A DNA stretch of 64,000 bases from Microbacterium terregens (GTDB taxonomy: Bacteria; Pseudomonadota; Alphaproteobacteria; Sphingomonadales; Sphingomonadaceae): the NCBI RefSeq assembly GCF_027922045.1, contig NZ_BSEX01000006.1, positions 802,649 to 866,648 on the forward strand, in the 5' to 3' direction. Both the position numbers and the translations under genes were made by a program. This document shows positions 63,691 through 64,000 of this stretch, piece by piece. The notes under the pieces are model-generated. The model was given only the letters and a program-made list of their open reading frames with translations. It searched no databases and had not been told where the DNA came from. The stretch's first letter is position 1; each line of letters begins with the position of its first letter.

Positions 63691-63998
63691 TTCTACGTAC
63701 CCCGACGAAGGCCGCGGCCCAGTCGGGAAACGCCCGCGGCTCCAGCGAACCACCCCCACCTGGACCCCAGCCTCCGCCGGGGTACAGAGGCATCAAACCG
63801 CACCGCCGCTCGTGCTCCCGCGAAGGCGGGAGCCCAGGGTCCCACGCGCCACCCACGTTGCTCTGCGCGGCCCTGGATCCCCACCTGCGCGGGGATACGT
63901 CACGATGCGCAGCCGCACCCCCCTTCTGCGTACCCCGGCGGAGGCCGGGGCCCAGTTGGGAAACACCCGCGGCTCCAGCGAACCGCCCCCACCTGGAC
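63691..63998. repeat. palindromic direct and inverted repeats at the right edge
   Basis: A 75-bp unit occurs twice in direct orientation (63691-63765 and 63924-63998) with about seven mismatches. Between them lie an inverted partial copy (about 63760-63787) and a separate hairpin GCTCCCGC-GAAG-GCGGGAGC (about 63813-63832). They look like REP/ERIC-type intergenic repeats common in sphingomonads. No gene is present between 63670 and the window end. Confidence 0.8.
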
Positions 63999-64000
63999 GC

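Overview
The window looks like a chromosome segment of a sphingomonad (Sphingomonadaceae, Alphaproteobacteria). Coding GC is high, TonB-dependent receptors and Tat-exported oxidoreductases are present, a ParD-like gene is coupled to a methionine aminopeptidase gene, a short DUF465 (YdcH-type) protein is encoded, and intergenic palindromic repeats of the kind seen in this group occur. This placement is inferred from style and gene content; no database search was run.

Layout. 1-3423 (minus): a three-gene operon for a molybdopterin dehydrogenase (2Fe-2S subunit, Tat-targeted large subunit, cytochrome c cut by the window edge). 3511-6954: a DUF892 ferritin-like protein, a sulfatase-fold hydrolase and an outer-membrane barrel protein. 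7130-14359: a 2409-residue autotransporter. 15027-29799: a 14.8 kb genomic island inserted at the 3' end of a tRNA-Leu(CAG) gene. 29780-38750: the tRNA-Leu, an NDUFA9-like protein, uppP and a gltD-DUF2059-gltB operon closed by a strong terminator. 38780-45144: RidA and a divergent TetR regulator with paired palindromes, a TlpA-like thioredoxin, then argH-lipoprotein-lysA-Met8-like-CorA in one tightly packed operon. 45173-50842: small hypothetical proteins, a DUF465 protein, a Tat-exported Gfo/Idh/MocA oxidoreductase, an FMN reductase and the ParD-like/map pair. 50851-56647: a LysR regulator and two convergent TonB receptors. 56721-63669: an MBL-fold hydrolase, an SDR enzyme and divergent TetR with paired operators, an exported EreA/ChaN-like protein, anmK and an FAD monooxygenase. 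63691-64000: palindromic repeats.

The island is the most interesting part. It carries three translationally coupled genes: a fused PLD-nuclease/SNF2 helicase, a large N6-adenine methyltransferase with a target-recognition region, and an SMC/RecF-like ATPase. This order fits the helicase-methylase-ATPase (Hma-type) class of predicted anti-phage systems and also recalls DISARM and type ISP restriction enzymes. A RhuM protein and a fused GmrSD type IV restriction enzyme follow on the same strand. An AlpA-like regulator and a P4-type integrase sit at the tRNA end; the integrase has a frameshift, so the island may be immobile. The displaced tRNA terminator can still be seen at the far left end. 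The methyltransferase gene carries an in-frame palindromic REP-like insertion.

Other regulatory structure: several inverted repeats upstream of gltD, the last of which hides its ribosome binding site; a cUUCGg hairpin over a ribosome binding site ahead of the DUF465 gene; and two different TetR regulators each with a pair of near-identical palindromes in the divergent promoter.
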